From Lytechinus pictus (taxonomy: Eukaryota > Echinodermata > Echinoidea > Temnopleuroida > Toxopneustidae), in contig NC_087257.1 of the NCBI RefSeq assembly GCF_037042905.1, positions 23,069,001 to 23,133,000 on the forward strand: 64,000 nucleotides of DNA, written 5' to 3'. Below the pieces are notes generated by a model. That model saw only the letters and a list, made by a program, of their open reading frames with translations, had not been told where the DNA came from and ran no database searches. A program made the translations under genes and the position numbers. Below, one piece after another: positions 48,501 to 55,729 of this stretch; the first letter of the stretch is position 1, and every line of letters starts with the position of its first letter.

Positions 48501-51500
48501 GATGCGAGCGCGAAGCGCAAGCTAAAATTTTTTGATATTCAGATCAGAAAAAGGGACATTTTAACGACTGATTTTGGGAATTCATGAAGAACAGACATAT
48601 CTCACCAATCCACGAATGCGAACGTAAGCACGGACAGGAAATTGTTTATATTAAGACCTTAAAATGGGGCAATCACTTTAAGTAGTCATGAAATAGAAGC
48701 ATATGTCACTACATAAACAATAATAATTCGAAGTGCGAGGAAATATATTTGGTGTATATTGACTTGAAAACGGGAGGTTTTAGTACAACAGGATTATATA
48801 TCTTGTTAAACATACAATGCGAGCACCAGGAACAATGGAGACATAGTTCCTGCGCAAATTATGTTTCATAAAGTTATGATTTTTTTTTAAATGTAATATA
48901 ACATAACATAATTATAACATAATATAACATTATAATTAACAATAATTTCTTCTTTCCCCACTACGTTTCTTTCCCTTTCTTCCTCTTTTTCTCCTTTTCC
49001 CCGTTTTTTTTTGGGGGGCCAGCCGATTGGGGGGGGGGCACGTGCCCCCCCATGCCCCCCCGTAGTTACGCCACTGACTGGAGACAAGGGTCGTTTGCAC
49101 TTTTCTCCACATCCGAAGCTTTCATGTGGTGCAGAAAAAAGTTTGAGAATCGTCCACTTACCAATGGGTGTTAACTTCACAGTGTGAATCAAGAAACACA
49201 AGAACCTCTCCGCGTGCTTCCCTCGCCCCTCTGATTTTCGCCCTGGCCACCCCTTCCCTCTGAGTGGTACGGACCAATTTCACTTTGCCCCGTACCAATT
49301 TCGGAATGTTCTGTAGTTTTTTCTCCAGTTCATCTGAAAAAAATATATATATTATAGGGTGACTGCACTGCATGGGTCTGACAATTATATTGAAAGACAC
49401 AAAACTGTAAAATAATATAACATGAAATGGGAACGATAGGTTAGACAGACCCGGATCTCGGTTAAGGGGGCACTGGGGTAGGTGCCCCCCCTGCCCAAAA
49501 ATGACAAGGACCTCAGTTGGCACCCATTTTGATACGCTCGTTTTGACGATAGATAGATAGACAGAAAGAGAATAAGAAAACAGAACGAAGGGAGAAGAAA
49601 ATGGATAAAATATCTATAACAAAAGCTTGACTTTATAATACTCTTATAATTCATGACGTCACAGGCAAGTCGCACTGCCCTCCCCTGTCTAAGTAAACCT
49701 TAATTGGTGCCGCCCTCAAGAATGTAACAAAAGCTGGGATGCAGGTTTATGTGAAATTTATGTATGAACCTCGAATAGATTTTTCGAGGAAAAATGAAAT
49801 AAAATCAAAGATTTCCTGCATGACTACGGTAATAACTGTTCTTGACTGTCAGATTTTAAAATCCCCGTTTACACGACTTCCTGTATTTTTGCTGACATAA
49901 ATCAAGCAAGTACATAACAAGGTTATCGCTCCCCAAAAGGACATGTTTTTGCATATCTACTGTAGGCCGTGTAAAAACAAATTAAAACATCAAAGAAGCC
50001 AACAGAAAGAAAAAAAATCACATCACAAGCACAGGCACAAAACAGGTTTGTATAGAAAAACTCGAATATATTACACACATCTATTCAATATTATTTTAAG
50101 AAAAAAAGTGAATACCCGAATTAAGTCGCAGTTTCGACATTAAAAAAGGGACCGAATAAGTTGATTTTGTTTTGAATATAACATTGTGCAAAACTAGGTA
50201 TATTGTAAATATACGTAGGTATAAATGACGTTCTTAAATAGAGAAAAAGGTGCAATAAGAAGACGGGAAATGGAGAAGAAGGAATACAAAGAGAAATAGG
50301 AGGAGAACAGGGAGGGTAAGAATTATGATTACAAAAAATAAAAATAAAAAAGGAGGAGAGGGAGTAGGAGGAGAGGAGGAAGAAGAATAATAGTAAGAAG
50401 AAGAACAAGAAGAAGAAGGAGAAGAAGAAGAAGAAGAAGAAAGAAGAAACAGGAGGGGAGAAGAAAGAAGAAACAGAAGAAGAAGGGGAAAAAAAGAGAA
50501 TAGGAACAATAAAATATCAAACAGTACATGATGAAGAAAATAACATTTTAAAGAGGTTACATGGATGCATGTGTTCATAAAAATACCTTTTTAAAATGTC
50601 ACATTACGGAGTATTCTTACTCTTGGAACTATCAACGTTCCAGTCACACCAATGACACGACTAAAAACCGACCAATGTTATGTCATTGGTATTAATGTAA
50701 ATTATTTTGTTACTCAGGAATTTGTCGCGCCGTTGTGACTGAGGCAAACTGAGGCATCTCATACCTCACGGAAAAAAAACCCAAGGAGTTCTTGGTATAA
50801 AAGAGAGAAGGCAGATTGAGTTTCAGGTTCAAACGCCGGTCTCGGATTAACCCCACGAGAACTTTCCTACATTGGTGTACTTGGTAAAACAGCATCTTGA
50901 GATGGGAATGGGTTGGGGTTCTATTGACCCCTCTTTCTCCCCTCTCTCTTTTTTTCCCTGTCTTCTCTCTCGATCTTTCTCAATTTGTCTTGCTTTTGAT
51001 TCATGATAATACTGGGATTAACCTGTCCCTTGCCCCCCCCCCCTCCCACTACACTCTATTTGGTTTTATTTTGCCCAAATCCATGAATGTTTCTTGTTGG
51101 GTAAACTTTTTTAGAGTGTAAGTATATACACGAGTGGATTGACCAGATATAGAGTAATATACTTTTAAGTGGGCATATAACCTTAAAATGTTTATGGATT
51201 TCTATTTAATGTGTCTCACAAGGATATTGTGCATGGGCGTAATAGCTCCCTAACAAGATTTTGTTCTTTAAAACAGGAAACCAGACTGTTTTCATTTCAA
51301 ACACTAATTTAGCCTACACATTCGTCTAAAATAATTATAGTTCCGCATCATATCAATGACTTTGAACAATATACTAGTGACTTACAGATAGCCCCTATAA
51401 GCAAAACAAGTATTGAAAGAAAATAGACACTGTTGATTAGCACGCGATCAACGCATAAAGCGTTATGTGTAAAAACGCCATAAACCTAGATGCTTCTGAA

Positions 51501-54500
51501 GTTAGAAGATATATCATACAGTATAACCGTCGAGAAAATGAGAGTAGCTTTAAGAAATGTATTACTGGTGATTTTTTTTTTCAATCAAAAATATAAAAAT
51601 GATCCAGGCATCTTAAAGGGGAAGACTGCTCTCCAATTTCAAGACATTTTTTTTTGGTCAAGATTCTGAGAAGTTTGTTGCCAAGATTTTAGGACGTAAT
51701 AATCAAGGGGCATTTTCCAATCATGTGGTTTTTCGGTCAAGTTCTTATCTCGAATCTTCATACTAATACGTTGTGATATTTACTGGCATACGCAAGAAAA
51801 CCAAGGTACTACTTTTAATTAAACATATATATAAAAAGAAAATCCCCAAATAATGCACCATAATCTATAACCAACCTAATTAGATTGTTTCCCCATTTAT
51901 TACGCCGCTGATCACCATTGTGATCACTTAAATTTACAACATCGACAACTTCAACAACGCCGGCAACAACAACATCGCCATCTTCAACAGCATCATGAGC
52001 ATTACCAACGACAAATCTACAGCAACTTCATAAAAAAACATCATCAAGAACAACAACAACTCGGCAGCATCAACATGACCTATAAAACAGTGGCTCTCCC
52101 ATGTTATAAGGCTCCTATTTCCGTTATTATTCGTTTTAGAGCTCTTTCGCCAAGTGAATCTTCTATCATCATTAGAAAGTCCTATATATCAGTAGATGAA
52201 TCATATCATTAATCCACCACGACATTCATGTGGAGAATAATTGATGAGGAAACTCAAACTTGAGCTTGGATATAGTACAACACTCCATAGGGTATAGGGT
52301 GTGGTACTTTTCCTTTGATAAATGGCCAGTTTGACATTTTTACATAAAGAAATCAATCCTTATTAATTGTCTCACTCACTGTGCTCGCTCCCATCCCCCG
52401 AAAAGTGTACAATTTCAAAAACATCTTCCACTTTAACGTTAAGGAATCCCTTAATTGTTGCCCCTGATCACCATCACCTGATCACTTACACAATACAGCA
52501 CCGACAACATCATCGACAACAACATAATCAACGACAAGAACATCGATGATCAAATACATAATCATTAACAATAACTCAACCAACCATAACAACATCATCA
52601 GATACACTAACAACATAATCATCAACGACACAAACCAATAACATTAACAACTACAAATCGATAACATCCACATGACCTATAAACTAGGAGATCCTCCCCG
52701 TATAATAATTATTATGAGGCTCCTATTTCCGTTATTATTCTTTGTAGAGCTCTTTCGCCAAGTGAATCTTCCATCATCATTAGAAAGTCCTATTTATCAG
52801 TGAATGAATCATAATCATTAATCCACCACGACATTCATGTGGAAATAGTTGATCAGTGATATTAGACTTGAACTTGGATCCAGTACACTACCCCAGGGTT
52901 TTGTGGTGTGATAAGGAGGCGCATATGGGATCAGTTTGTGACGTGTTTGATGTAAGTTTTGATGACTCAGCCAAGTTCGCCTTGACAGTGTCATAATGTT
53001 ATGACCAATATCGTAGATACACCACACAGCATGGTCTATATTTTATTCTAGTTGGTGGAGGCGGAAAGGTTTCCAACGTTGAGTAGGTTGTATAGGGGCG
53101 ATTCCAGGGAACAACTTCTGTATAAGTTTCTGTGGAAAATCCTCACTTTGAACCACTGGTGTATTATGAGGAGGGGGGGGGGGGGGGGTAAGGGGCTTGC
53201 AGGCAGTGTCCCCAAACATGGGCCACCATCAAAAAAGGGAGAAAGTGGTTAGGGCCGGGGGAGAGGGAAAAAGTGAAATATGATAATATTTTCCAAATAC
53301 ATTGTCAAGATCTATCACAAACACAGTTATTCGTACTAAAAGGTAAAACGTTGGCCGCTCGGTACTATTATAAAATTGTATCCCACACAATGTATCATAT
53401 AAACTTGGCCCACTAATTTCTTTTAACTCTTTACGCAACCACTTTAAGTACTTCAGTATTCAAGCATAATACTAGGTTTATCATAACCACTTTCTGTCGA
53501 GGGTAAACTAAAATATTTTGTGACCAATTCCCCAATTCACGTCCTGGATATCATTTTTGAATGGTTTGGAAGTACGGGAAATGTCATGTAGATAATGTGT
53601 CCTAAAACTATAGTCAAATTATTGGAGAGACACCTACGAGATTATGTTCCAAACTGCATGGACTGACGAATATTTATGAGAACGTCACATTGACCATAAT
53701 TATACCCTACCTAATGTGCGGATAGGGTAATATCGTCCCTTTGATTATACGCCAATCTTTGAATATCGATTTCCTTTTCATCGGCCCATAATCAATATTG
53801 AAAGGTATAATATGAATGAAACATGGGCGGTCTTGGGTTAAATAAATCTTTTTAGGGGGGAGGATAGGAAACATGAATAAACAAGGTATAGCATGTAATC
53901 ATAGAATTAATAGAAAATAGAAGGATGTAAGTCATCCCTGCCCCCCCCCCCTCCGTGGCGCCGCCGCCCCTGCTTGGATAACAGATTCAGATCGATAGGA
54001 ATGGCGACGGTTCGAGAGGAAATATAAGTTAGAATGGGGGTGGGGAACTATGCAAACGAGAGAGGAAACCGGTCAAACTATTAACCTCTAGAATCCGTTC
54101 AGGCGCTCCAACCGAAAAGAATCTCCTTGCCATCCCACCATTCACCCGCCTTCCGTGTCGCATTCTCGATCGGGACGATGATTATGGCAAGCGAAGATTG
54201 GCAAAATGCCCCCATTATACGCGCAGTTATTTATCCATAGAGACCTCAGATAAGGGGTTTGTGGATATTCTGATGCACGTCGCCTGCCATAGACGACTAA
54301 ACAAAATTCACGGGCAGCTGTCTGTACTACACAGATGGTAAATATGTGCTGACCCTAAAATGAAAATATGTTTTATTCTCCACGAAGACATGAAAGGAAT
54401 GCTTCCTCGTGTACGACGATGAAAGTGAAAGGGCCAGCTGCCACGCTAACTTAATTTGTCGACGTTTATTGTGACGATGGAATAATCAAACAAAATGGGA

Positions 54501-55266
54501 AAAGCGAAACCCGCCAAATTTGATGAATATCTATCAAAACATTATTGCATCATTATGATGAAAGATAGAGAAGAAGGTATGGGCGGGGGTAACGCTCCCC
54601 TTTCCTGCGGTAAACATAATAATTTATCATACATACGGATATATACAACGATTACAACTTTCAAAAGCTCACCATTTTAGAAATCCATTTTGTCCAATTT
54701 CGTTCAGATCGAATTTCACTAATCTGCTTTTCTGACTTTGATATTTTGTTATTAATTTCCAAACGTGGAATAGTGTAATCTTTAATAATACATAAAATTA
54801 TTGAAAGTTGCATTTATAATACCATCTGTGCTGGCGTCGTCGACGAGTACGACTTCGGCAAGAATGTCGTGTGGTGTACGGTTGACCACGCTGTGAACAG
54901 TCCTCATGAGCGTCGACCACGCCTCGTTGTGGAAGACGATGATGACGCTGGCTGTAGGAAATTTCGAGAACCGATAGGTGATGTCCTGACACCTATAATT
55001 TTGGAAGGAAATGTGTTGATTTTTTTTCTTTAGCTTGTGACCACTTTTAAAGATAATTATGTATAGTAACAGCAAAGTATTAGACAATAATCATTAGGTT
55101 TGAAAACGTGTCGTGCTAGAATATATTACTATTAAATACCAACAAAATTAATATCGAAGAATATCACTAAAATATACCTGTAACACTCCTACTACTACTA
55201 CACAATCAACCAACAGCAACAACTACTATTATACTATTACTACTACTACTACTACTACTACTACTG

Positions 55267-55362
<96 letters not shown>

Positions 55363-55428
55363 TTACTACTACTTCTACTACTAGTACTACTACTACTATT
55401 ACTACTACTTGTACTACTACTACTACTT

Positions 55429-55470
<42 letters not shown>

Positions 55471-55483
55471 TTACTACTACTTG

Positions 55484-55515
<32 letters not shown>

Positions 55516-55563
55516 GTACTACTACTATACTACTACTACTACTACTATACTACTACTACTACT

Positions 55564-55643
<80 letters not shown>

Positions 55644-55681
55644 TACTACTACTACTGCTGCTACTAATGCTACTACTGCTG

Positions 55682-55729
<48 letters not shown>

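Larger units (their letters stand above)
49334..54822. other. GALNT intron 2
   Basis: 5.5 kb with a purine tract, a direct duplication (51890-52880) and fragments of gtgcccccc-type repeats (about 49480, 53160, 53940). No coding exon found. Confidence 0.6.

Noticed and set aside
50121-50578. Leu/Ser/Phe-rich minus-strand ORFs
   Set aside because: Translations of a pyrimidine tract within GALNT intron 2.
50710-50895. Extra GALNT exon in intron 2
   Set aside because: The frame has no GALNT motif, and exons 2 and 3 already join in phase with continuous family similarity.
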